64,000 bases of DNA from Nemopilema nomurai (lineage: Eukaryota; Cnidaria; Scyphozoa; Rhizostomeae; Rhizostomatidae). Below are positions 1 to 12,400 of this stretch, one piece after another (within the stretch, counting starts at the first letter, position 1; each line of letters opens with the position of its first letter). The translations under genes and the position numbers were made by a program. The stretch lies in the NCBI GenBank assembly GCA_003864495.1, contig ML133427.1, forward strand, positions 537,703-601,702, read 5' to 3'. Under the pieces are notes generated by a model. It was not told the DNA's origin and made no database searches. It worked only from the letters and a program-made list of their open reading frames with translations.

Positions 1-402
1 AGTTTCCTTAATATAAATAAATAATAATAAAGCAATTGAAAGAGAAAGTATAAAGCACACTAGAACCTCTTTCACACGACATACTATTAGTCATGATTGC
101 GACTGTTTAAATATACATTTGACAAAGTTTAGATGTCTTGAGAACTTGTAATGCTTACACCTCTTGGTAACTAAATCTTGGTACCTTGGCCTTTCATGAT
201 TACACTCATATGATTACACTTGACATAGGTTTATAAGAGTTTTCTTTGTTAGTTCCTTTTTCAGACAGATAGGAGTCGCTGCAGGCAGTGCGCTTCTTGA
301 AGAAACAGAGAGAACACATCTCAAGTTGTTAACATGATTGGAGTAGAGTTGGTATTTAAGGAGCTACAGCAAAAGGCAAATCAAAATAATTGTCAACCGT
401 AC
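1..402. other. No exon recognised; inside or beyond TOP3A intron
   Basis: AT-rich sequence downstream of the last TOP3A exon seen. No continuation of the zinc ribbon was found on the minus strand and no other gene signal was seen. It is most simply part of a TOP3A intron. Confidence 0.5.
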
Positions 403-469
403 CTTCCTTCTCTAGTTTTTCTCAGAACTAAATCAAATCGCCCACATTTGGGACACTTTCGAACGGGTT
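403..469 (-). CDS. TOP3A: TOP3A exon 26: start of zinc ribbon, last exon seen
   Basis: Encodes [20 protein letters not shown], matching the first half of the TOP3A zinc finger that follows the catalytic core. It ends in phase 2 before GTACGG. The second cysteine pair must be in an exon left of position 1 or in 1-402, where I could not recognise one. Confidence 0.85.
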
Positions 470-3400
470 CTGATATTTCCAGCTGCTCCGGATTAGCATT
501 AGCACCTGAACGTAAAGACATTGAAGAATACAAACTGCACACAAAGCACAAGTATTCATATTGGGTCATAGCTTCTAAATAAATGAAGGTAGATGGCAGA
601 TGAAATGCAAAATAGGTGAAAGCATGTATTAATGAAGAGCAGAAATATTGTGCGAGCGAAAGAAATAATGACCGAGCGGCGGAAATAATGATCTTGAGCA
701 AAGGTGCCTTCGCAAAATAAGATTTGCCATATCAGGTCAAATACTGTGTCATATGGAGGATTGATGATTTCAGCTTGTACCGACCTGCAGTGGTTTGACA
801 AGGTTGGCCAAAATATGTCGATAGTGCTTCATCTAGTCGCTCAACCTGTGGGAAAAGAAGGCTGGTGTAGTTTGCAAGGCCACGAGAAAGTGGATAACAA
901 ACATATAGCTCAACCGACATTTCCAGTCACCTTTCTTCCTCCTCTTCCAATTCTTTCCCTGAAACGGGCTTTTCAAGAAGCAATAAATAGTGTCAACCAG
1001 GGCCTAAGTTTTTTGAAGGCAAGTGACAAATCAACAAAATGGTTTCTGTAAACATGTGACTATTCACAGCGAAACAGAAAATTTGCTTATTTTGCAAAGC
1101 AGAAGGAATTTTGAAAGGAAAGAGTTCTCGCTAATGAAAAAGCTTTAATCTGCTCAAAGCCAAAAGGTTATTTATTGGCTAAAACCTTATCAGTCAGTGT
1201 GGTCTGTCCTGACACTTACTGTCTCAGGCTAATTTACCACAAGAATAACTTCCAGCTAAAAGATAAATGGAGAGACTTTCTCGAAGCAGTAGAAGCAATA
1301 TTAAGAATGGAAAGGAGACAGTTTATAGAGCTTGCTGCAAAATGCGACTTGAACTCAGATTAAGCCTATTCCTTGTAAATATTCTGCTAATATCTCCGCT
1401 GCCTCTAAACTGCATCGATTTATAAAAAAACAAAAAGTGGCAACGCATAACAGGTGAATAGCACTGCTTGCCTCAGACATTATGCCTTGCCACAATATAT
1501 CCTCAGATCGAGTGACAGCTTTGGGGGTCACCTTAAACGTGCCAGTTCAGGATATGGATGGCAATAAAAAGCGTACCTGTTGGGAAGCGTGAATAAAGAC
1601 GTCTTTGTACTTTTGAATCTGCTCCGCAAGGACATCTGTCAACATGAGAATTCAATTAATCAAAATCACTGCTACTTAGGGACTTAAGAGAGTGGAGTGA
1701 CAAAGTTGACAGATTAAACACTTTTAGCCATTAAAATCACTAAGAACATCACCCTGAAAATACTACGCAGAGAAGGGCTGTAAAAGTATCGTCATCATTG
1801 GCATTTAAGATATTGTCCATTTAACAAAATCCTAATGGCTTTAAACTAAAAAGCAAATACAAAAAATATTCGTTAGTAAACATTATACCATTGTCCTATC
1901 TGCAATAAATTCAACTCATCTGCACACATATAGGCTTCCTATATGCCTTTTTAGATGACGTGGTCAAACCTGAAAGCTCTGACGTAGCGTCATTACCTTG
2001 ATACTATTTTATTTGTCTAGTTGCTATCATGAAGATATTAGTAATGCAAATTGCGAGAGCATTTGAACTTAAAAAGATTTCATAAAAAGCCTTACCATCT
2101 TTGCGTTTTCTCCCTTCACAAATGCTGAAATTTTATGACGATATTGAAGTTAAATTCGATGATATTAAAATTAATTTGGATGACTTAGGCTGTGTAACAT
2201 TAAAATATTTCTTTGAGCGTAAATTTCATGTCTTACTTCCTTTGATAAAAATCTACTTTTAAAATCATATGTAAATGCAACATTGATTAAGGAAGTGATT
2301 GGGGTATTTGAATAAAATGAAATTTTATTAAAATCACAATGTTTGGACGCCAATTACTAGTCAAAATGGGAATTATCAATTTCGATGAACTTTGTCAAAA
2401 AGTTAATGTTGATAAAGAAATACACAAGAAAATGTTTCAACAATAAAGTCATACTGCAAAAAGCGTTTCAGTGAATAAGTGTCCAAATTACTATGACATA
2501 AAATGTATCTTAATATTGTAAAAAGATTTTATCTCAAACATTTCATTCAAGTTTTCCTAAACAGCTATGAATATTGGGGGTACGAAATAGTGAGGACAGA
2601 TATGACTCATTTCCTATTGACAGTTGTAGTTTACTGGTTAAGGCTAATTGTAAGCACCAGGTCATTGTAAAAGGTCAAAGGTTAAACATCAAACTTTGAC
2701 AGGTGAGTCAAATGTTTATTTAAAAATATTGCATGACGTATTAGGCGGTAAGTTCATTAGATGCTGCCAATTAAAATAAGTCGGTTTGGTATGTCTTGTA
2801 TTCGAGGCAATAACTATTAAACACGAAGTGATTTTCAAATTCGAAATTCAAGAGAAACAAACCATTTCAAATCACTTTCCAACTCAGACCTCAAATGAGG
2901 TTTGGACATTTCGAATCCCATCGAATCGTAGCCTGTTGATTCAAAATAGCATTGAAGTGCATATGTAAAGAGAAAAACACGCAGAACAGGTAAAATGCAG
3001 AGCTGGGTTTATCTTTAGCTTCAGGTAGGCAGTTTGGGGAAAAAACGGAATCTTCAAAGACAGCTTAACACTCTAAACAATACATTGTGTGTTTTGCAAA
3101 TCTCATCATGACATTTGACCCTCAAAATTGACCATTCTTCATCCATGTAGAGAACAATATAAAATAGCCTTCTCTCATAGACGAGTTTTGATAGCTTTCC
3201 CAGAATCAGGATAAAGAAATTTTCGGCAAACTGTTATTCACTGCAATATTTAAGATTGTAATATACAAATCGCGAAAGTAATTTTGAATTCCATTGGGCT
3301 ATGATACATATTTGCTTATGGTTACCATATTTCAGTCTCAGCAAAAATCGATTACCAACCTTCAACTAGACCCATGCCCAGTTCCCCAGGAATAAGCGAC

Positions 3401-6400
3401 CTGTCGTCTTGCTCTCCGACGTATTTCCTATTTTTAATAGTCTCAATGTGTTCTGCATGGGTGGCGTCGGTTCCTGCAATCACAACCACGAATTCATATG
3501 CGCCATAAAAACCATTGGCAAAGACACATGTCAAACAGACCTTGGCAGAAATCTTACAATTTCAAGAAAATTTATATATCTGACGTCATTGGTCACTGCC
3601 AGAGGATCGGGTTTCATACAAGAAAAGCCGTTAATTGTGTGAAACTTTCTTACGGTGAAAATTTATCATTTGACATAGAGAAATATACAAACGTACAAAA
3701 TGTTTCACCCAGTACGCTTCTAACGGTAGATCAAAAGGGGCTTTAATGTGAAGCACAGAGAGAGACAATGATTCGTGGCTATAAACTTGACATATCCTTA
3801 GAACGATACACGTGAAAACGTAGAAAGCGTAGGTTGCGGAACGTGTGATACGGAGCGAATACGAATACGAAAGAGATTATATTAAATAGGTTAATGTCCG
3901 TTAGTGTCCAGACTCCGGCACTAGGGCCCAGACTCCAGTACTTGACATCCGAAATGAAATAAGGAGGGAATAATAATGGTGGGCAAAAACTAACCGATGC
4001 CGTGCTTCTCCATCAAGGCGATTAGATCCGCTTCTGTTAGCAAAGGAGGGGGTGTTGTTTCGCCTCTGGCCATCTGAAATCGTGACAAGTAAAAATCATC
4101 AAGCACACATCATGTACAAGGGTAAAATTGTTGCTCAAAGGTTTAATAGAATAGTTCAACTGAAGCATTGCAAACAAAGCCATTAACAGCAAGTGTTAAA
4201 TCGTTCACTTTGCATCCAGAAGAGGTTACAGATTTTTTGTGTTTCAACGAGGCCTAAAAGTTGCAATAATTGTGTTCGATAAACGATGTTATGTGTCAAA
4301 CAAGAATCGGAATGATCAAGCCATTTTAAATTTTGAACAGTGTTGTTTACGAACAACAGAAACCTACTCAGAAGGCTAAAGAAAAGCTCGGTCTAAGTAG
4401 GAAATCTGAAAGTACTAAAACTCTTTACGGTTTGTCCAAGATAATTGAGCAATGATAATAAAACGACTATGATGTATAGCTAGAAAAGGAGGCAGAGGTC
4501 AGAATGATTTCCTTCTGATTAGCTGCCCAAATGATTTATAGCAGCATCAACAAACGTTTCATGTCATAACTATTATGTCAGTATTCAGTCAATCAATTGG
4601 CAAAACGTTCTTCGAAAAGCTGCAAATACGTCACGAGTGCCCAGCTCTAGCCATGAACACTCAGACAAACATTTAATACTCAAATAAATCAAAATTCTAG
4701 ACCGATCGCTGGTATAGTCTTAAAATCAATGACCTTACTACACCTGACGTGCACTTTTTGACTTTTTACGACCATAAGGCCAGAACGTTCGAGGTGCATT
4801 GATTGGTGTAGGGGTCAACTGTTTTGTAGGAAATGTCATCAAAGTAAATTGTAACCGAGTCTTATCAGGTCGTTAGCACATAAACGACGCAGGCAAACTG
4901 AATAAGCAGTGTTATATCCACTGACCCTGCGCAGTGGCACACCCAATCTTGTCTTGCTAGTGACACCCTGACAAGTGAGGGATCTAGTTACATGCTGTCT
5001 TTGTAGTCAAAACTAAGGGATTGTGGTCAGTCTCCATCGACAGTGCTAGCTGTAGGAGAATCTTTTCAAAACTTAAAAAGAAGAAAAATGACCAACAGAG
5101 GACTATGTTTCGTGATATCGTTGGGCGTCTTTCTTTGCTGTCTGGCGACGATATTTCTGCTGTGGATGGAGCTGTTTTACTACAACCATGAAGAAATTTA
5201 TCATGAGCATTATGGCAAATTGGCTGATTTCGGAGCACTGCTTGATAAGAGAAATATAAAGAACCAGCTACATGATATACAGAGAGCAAGGATGGAGGCT
5301 GAAACCCGGGTGAAAAGAAATGTGCAGAATTCTGATAAGGAGAGCGACAGTCTTGTAAATGTTCTTCGTATTTTGGACTTAAAGCTTGATAGCAAACCAA
5401 GAACATCAGAATTAAAAAAATCCAACCAATCTCAACACACCAAGTTGGAACGTCTGGGAAAGGAAAATGGGAAACTATTGGTTAAAGACTTGAAAGAGGT
5501 TGCTTCCAACACTGTTGGGTTGACCAAGAGGAGAAAGGCCTACCAAGAAGCACACAGAAACAGAAGTAACGAGGCACTGATTCCAGGGAATTCAACCAGA
5601 GAGTTGAACGTGACAATTGGCGATAACACAACACAGCTCAGAAGGAAAAGCTTCCAGGAACAGGAAGAGGCGAAACAAGTGGTATTAGCACGATCTGCAT
5701 CAGAGCTTGAATTGGAATCAGAAAAGGGTATGAAAGGGATAGAAGAAGGAGCTTCACAACCAGAGATTGTGATAGAAATTGAAAGGATGAACAAAACAGA
5801 GGCATTCGACAATGAATCTGCAGTCTATGACACTGAGAAGAATCTTGAGGTGAAAGTGCATGTAAACATACAGGGCCAAGAGAATCTCTTTGAGTATACA
5901 ATATTGTTGGCGGACGAACCGAGCTCTATCAACATAGATCTTAATGGGAGCACCATACAAAAAACAAAGAACTTTAACTTGTGCGAGTTGAATAAGAAAA
6001 ATAATCGCACAGGGGAGAAAAAGGGTGAAGTGAGACCAGAAGTGTTTTTGCCGCCCAGCAGAATCAGAGGAACTATAGGTGAGGAAATGAAAATTGACTG
6101 CAATGCTACAGGCGATCCAGTGCCAGTCCTTAACTGGCAGAAGGTGACGCTGAAACCGGCACAGCAACAACAACACGTTATTCACGGGAACCATAGCTTG
6201 GCGCTGGTGCTTCGTAATGCCAGCACTGCAGACAGTGGGGTGTATATATGTGCGGCGGAGAACACAGTAGGCAAAGACTGGAAGATGGTCAAGCTGGATT
6301 TTGTCCAAAAGGACTGTTCTGCGTGGCTGGAGCTCGGATACCATGAAAATGGGGTCTACACTATCAATCCAGATGGAGGCTCTCCGTTTGATGTGTACTG

Positions 6401-9400
6401 CGATATGAAAACAAGCAACCGAGGCTGGATTGTTATACAGCGAAGGGTAGATGGGACAGTGGACTTTTTCAGATCATGGAGCGAGTATAAGAACGGCTTT
6501 GGGGACCTCAACAGTGAGTTCTGGCTGGGGAATGACCGGATCCACGAACTCACTACGAAAAATGGGTACATGATGCTACGTGTTGACATGGAGGATTCCT
6601 TAGGGCAGAAAGCGTATGCTGAATACGGACAATTCTACGTGGATGATGAGGAGGAAAAATACAGGCTGCACGTGAAGTCGTATAATGGAACGGCTGGTGA
6701 TTCGTTGGCGTATCACAATGGGGCAAAGTTCTCTACGAGAGACAGTAACAATGAAGTTTACCGGCTGAGATGCGCGCAAAGGTTTCGGGGTGCCTGGTGG
6801 TTTCGCACGTGCTTGAGATCGAACCTGAATGGACTCTACGCCAAGGGGACCGAGGTGCTGTACGGAGCAGAAGGGATCAAGTGGTTGTCCTTCTATTATA
6901 AACAGGCCATGTTGATAAAAACTGAGATGAAAATCGCAATGATCAAGCCATAGGCTGGGAAATCAATTTCATTGTAGACAAGGGAAACTAGGGCTTGAAG
7001 ACATTTTCAAAAATTTCATAATTTTCATGAACTTTGACTTTAGTAACACCCTAAAAAGACCTAATGAATTGATTGCTGGTGAAAATAAGGTCGTAGCAGT
7101 CATCGTCATGTAAGCAGTTAAAGCATCTACAGCCTGTTACATAATAACGAATCATTTCTGAAAAGTCTTGCTTCTGGCGTCAAAAACAACTTTCTGATGC
7201 TGTCATTTAACCACATCTGTTGAATTGGTCAGGCAGCTTCGATGAAAAGGGTAGTAATTCTGCCGTCTGCTTTAGTTTAGCCCGAAAACTTCCACTGCTA
7301 TTATCAAAAGAAAGGTATGCTCAAAAGTTTTCAAGGTATGCTAAATCATGATTTCAAGATATCATGATTTAATTTAACGAGATTCTAATGCAGAGTCGAC
7401 TTAAAAGCTACTTCTTGCTGACAACAGTTGAATAACAATCGTGCATGCCTTTCACGGATATTTTACAGAAGAGCATTTGACTCGAGTAATCTCCGGCATA
7501 AACTTATGTAGCTAGCAATCTATTTGCTGAAAAGTGAGTCAGTCTGGCCAGTCTTACAGAGACAGCAAAACCACATCGACCGAGCGGTTCCCTATACTGC
7601 TATTGACCTTGACAACTTGGCATGATCTTGGTTCATAAGTCAGCTTCCTAACTGACGGTCACAATTATGCTACACTGTATAATCGATTTTTAAAGAGCAA
7701 CTCAAATTTCTGCTACAATCACGTCATTCAGTCCTTCAGTGCAATCTAGTTATCTATGTAATTCGAAAATCACCTCTATGCTGTCTGGCTGAAAAGTCGA
7801 GCCTTGCTGACAGACAGGAAGATACTGGAATTGGAGACGAAAAAACATAAGAAAATTGGCAGGCGAATAAATCAATGATAAGGAATCAGATTTACGAGTT
7901 ATTAGGAACAGTATCAACTGCCAACTAATGGAATCACAGGAAAATGATACACTAATGTTTTTATAGAAAATCCGTCTGCAAAAACCAACTATTGGGATCA
8001 TTAAACAAAATTTAAATTTAGCACTGGTTAGCCTCAATGTAACGAATTGTGAGATCCATTTTATCATGACAAGGAAACTTGCATTGCTAGCATTGTAAAG
8101 GTGGAAACTTTCCTTAGATGTTGGTAGGAAACAATAAATTAGTTAGAAGGCTATAAATGGGATAATAATAGTATTATAACGAGTGACTTCAGATATTTAC
8201 TATTTTTGCTTGCCAAAATGAGATAATCTGCTTTCTTTGTGTTATTTACCTATCAAAGTATTTCTTCATATATTTGAAGTCCTTTGTCAGAAGTTTGAAG
8301 TCAGAAACTTTCAAAGTCTTCAAGAATGGGACGGAACAAAAGTATAAATGCTGACTCCTTATGGCTATCGCAAGAGTCTTGCAAAAAAGCATGCATTGCT
8401 TACTTTGGCATTCCAAGACTCGTACGGGTAAACATCAAGGTAGTTTCTTTCTAAGATGACAAGTCCGCTTGCTGTAAACTAAAGAGATATAGCATTTGAA
8501 GCAAACCTCGCGCGTGGAAAGGTCAACAAAGGTCACTGATACTCAAAAGCATATGAAATAACACTGAGGCGCTTATAGCAAAGAACTATGATCAAACTCT
8601 TCATATGCCCGTTACTTTTGTAAACAAGGCAAGGAGAGTGAGAATTAATCATAATTATTTCTCATTTTGGCTACCAGCCTTTGATCTGCATCTCAAACAA
8701 TTTCCGCGAGTCTTCAATTTGTTGGCTAGACATGAAGGTGTCAAATTTTTAATGAAATCACGCAACACTCAAATTGAGGTTTGCGGTTCAGTCGAAGTGA
8801 AACATTGATTTTATTGATCAACTAGGAAAAATTACATTACAACAAAAAGCCACACTCTGTAGCAGCCAGAGAACAAAAGCTATGTGTCACGATCGATACT
8901 TTGTGTAGCCAAAGAGCTTTTTGTTTAGCATACTCTTGAAAACAGGCCAAAGAGCTTGGCAGTCAAAATGAAAACGCTGATTTTGATAATCATACACTGA
9001 AAAGCAAGTCATCAACTATCGGCACACAAAAAGACCAAGTTCCAACAGCAGAAAAGAATTTGAAACTACTATGTGCTAGCTAACTATTCCAAAATATCCC
9101 TAAGTTGGACCGTGCCAGTTTGTTAGGCAACCCTCTTTTTAAGAAACGCCATTGTAGCTTTTGTCTATATATAATGTTATACTGTATGGTTCAATAACAT
9201 TTTTTGATTATCTGGCACAAGATCGTTCGTACCTTTTCGTCGGCAATCGATATCTCCACTGTCGTTTTGTTACCCTTGGCATCCTAAAGACCAAAACAAA
9301 TGCTTACAAAACATGCAAATGCAAGATGCAATAGGGCATTTGAAAACATCATTTAACAGCTTACATGTAAAGATTTGTATTGGCTATTTGAGGTAATTTA

Positions 9401-12400
9401 TATTTTAGTTGCGAGGTCAAACCGTTTTTTCTCTTGTTGAACATACTCTACCTGGGAAAGGCAAGCCAAAAAATGTCGCACAATGAACTCGTAAATTCTT
9501 TTTTCATTTCCCTGAAAGAAAAAACGGAATCAAAACGTTGGCTTCAAGCAAGTAAGAGTCCGCAATGAAACATCCCTGTGATTCTATATAACTGGTCATA
9601 GGCAACAGGATTTCTTATGAAGAATCATAGAGAGTCAAGGGTCGTGAGTTCGAGTCCCACGCGGGTCGGTTATTTTTCCGCAATCTCTATGATTCTTCTA
9701 TATAACTGCAAGACTGAATTCATCACTGCATGTAACTAAACAATAAAGAAAAATCTTATCCTGGAAAACGCTGTTTGAATCAAAATGTCAGACAAAAGTT
9801 CGAGTTAGCAGTCTCAAGTTTAATAGCGAGGTTTTCTTGATAAATACTTTCTAAGTACTTGATGGAATTAGCTTCTAATATTGTCGTGTTCGTTACTTTT
9901 ATCAAGTCTACATGCGTCTGAGAAACCCAGGTTGATCCCACTTAACAAGTGTCTAATTATGGTGCGGGTCAATCTGGGTACGGCATTCAAGTTCAAGTCA
10001 TGTTGTTAGCTGCTGGATATTGATTTGACCGGAGCTTAAGTTTCTTTCATACGAATAGTTCATAAGGAATCAGTCTCAAAATTGGTCATACATTAAAAAG
10101 AAATTGAGAAATTTCTTGAAAGACTCTGGGGGTGATTTCTCGTAATGTTTTCTATCAAACGTTTAGTAGAATTCAATTGATTCGTAAAACTTGTCAGTCA
10201 GCAGGGAGGAGATAAAAAATGTCTTCCACAAGGAAGGACCTGGAATGAATCACCAGCTGAAATGATCTAAGACAGCATTGTCTTAGACAGCATGTTGCTT
10301 TTCGCCTAACCCCTTTCTTGTCATAGTGTCGCAAGAAACAAATACAACCCACCATTTGCTACCAAGTGGAGGCGTGTGCGAGAAAAATAACGCGTACCTG
10401 TAGGTTATTAGCGTACTTCGTTGGGTGAATGGGTGGATGGGCATTGTCAGTCTTGCGTCCGTTTCTGGGATTCACTCCAACATTGAGAATGTTTGCAGCA
10501 AACCCTATTGAGAAAAGAACTGATTACAGGCGTTGCCAAAAGTTTAGCAATCAAAGTCAGAAATTATCATTACACGCTAGTTGAGACACACGTACAGAGA
10601 CAGAGGTGTGATTGAATATATCATTTACTAGCTACCGTTACTGTATCTATCAGAGCCAGCGAATTGTATTTTAAAGTGGGGGAGGGGCAAAATGTGAAAT
10701 GTATAAAAGGGTTCAGAATAGGCAGCCTGCCCAAATAATATTTCGTAATAAAATCAAAGTCAGAGGCCTACTGAGCAAAATAAATTACAGAATAATATAC
10801 AACATAAATTACAAAATAAATTACAAAATAACTCCTCTCCTTCAATGTATAAACTTTCAATCTCTTTCTACATGGCGTTATGGGCATCATAGAAGTATAG
10901 CATCTATCAGTTGGTCTTCACTTGGAGCAAAAATTAAAGAAGGTTAAACTGGAAATAAAACAGTTACAATGAATTTGCATAAATTGCACCCTGAGAGAAT
11001 TTGGATATTCAGTAAGCTGGCCCATTCGCCGCTTAATATTTATCAAAACTTAAACTGTTTTGGACCAAATAAGTTTTAAAAAATGTGAAAACGTTTTCCA
11101 GCAAGTTTGAAAAGACCTACCTCCCAGTTTGGATCCTGAGTTTGATTCTGGACCAATCCGGGTAAATCGAAATCCTTCGGGAAGATATTTGTCTCTGTAC
11201 GTGGATAGCTAATGAATCTGAAATAATCGGTAGGCCTAGTCAGTCTCAAGTTGTGTAATGTCTCAAGATGCATGCAGTGTACAGAGTATAGCATATCAGA
11301 GTATCAAAGAAGATTGACCAAAAGTTGGAATTTGAAAAACAGAGAGGAAAAAATTGAGCGGTGGAGGATTCAAAAAGGGTTATTTCAATGGAAATTAAAA
11401 GTATAAAATCAAAGTTCAAATATTTAGAAATAAAAATTTTCAAGTATTTTTTCCAAAAAAATTCACATTCCGGAAATACTCGAGTTCCATCATTAGTAAT
11501 CATTTCACATCATCGTCATTTCATCTGTCAATTTTGGAGTCTATCTAACCTTCTATACGAAATCCACTTTTACGTAATTTGAAATGGTTTATCTTTTCTA
11601 AAGACGTTTCCAAAAGAAGACGTGAAGCTGGTTGGTCAACAGACAGCCAACCGCCCACTCTTATCACAGCCCTTACTTAGTTTTCAATTGGCAAATTTTG
11701 ATTTGTCAGCTTTTGGTGATTGTTCATAACTTTCAAAGACCTTTCATACTTGAAGAATTCGGACGAAAAAGATGGTGCCGTACTTTGTCTTTTTGCATCA
11801 ATTAAACATCCAAAGAAAGGTTTGATGGGATGAGCAATAAAATGTGTGAGATAAAAGAAGATGCCAAGCCAGGAAGATACAACTGTCTCCTGCGACAGAC
11901 CCAGCCTCACCTAAGCATTCCATAGTTACAGAATGCTATTTGCAGAGTTAATACAAAATCTTCATTTACTTCTGGCTATTTGAATATACTAGAGCTTGAC
12001 TCATAAGTAAAGAAGATTTCTATTGTTCAGGACAGTATAGGACAGCATAAAACAATTACACTGAGGCTGACCCGACATTGTTTGCTCCCATTTAAAAAGA
12101 AAAGTGTAGCTTGGTAAAACATTGACAAAAAAGTCTCTACTGTCTTGCCCTGCTTTCATAGGCATTTTAACTATCCTTGAGAGGAAGACTTTGTTTTCTT
12201 CTTATTCCAGAAACCGATTTTTGTATACCAAAGGCTGATCGCAGTGCAATGGATATCACTTCGTTCATGCGAAAAAACAATGACTCGATAAGCCCTACGG
12301 GCAGCATGTCTAAAACTTTGGTTACCCTTGTGTGTATAGCTTCTCTGCAATTCGCATGGTTTCTTTGGCCGAAATTCGTAGCTTTCTTGAAGCAAGTTTC

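Noticed and set aside
8596..8640. A TOP3A exon reading like SNGHMKS on the minus strand
   Set aside because: The expected GLMI-type segment is at the start of exon 8404-8478 ([20 protein letters not shown]), so no extra exon is needed.
9634..9670. tRNA gene
   Set aside because: Only the T arm and 3' acceptor-like part are present; there is no D arm, A box or anticodon arm.
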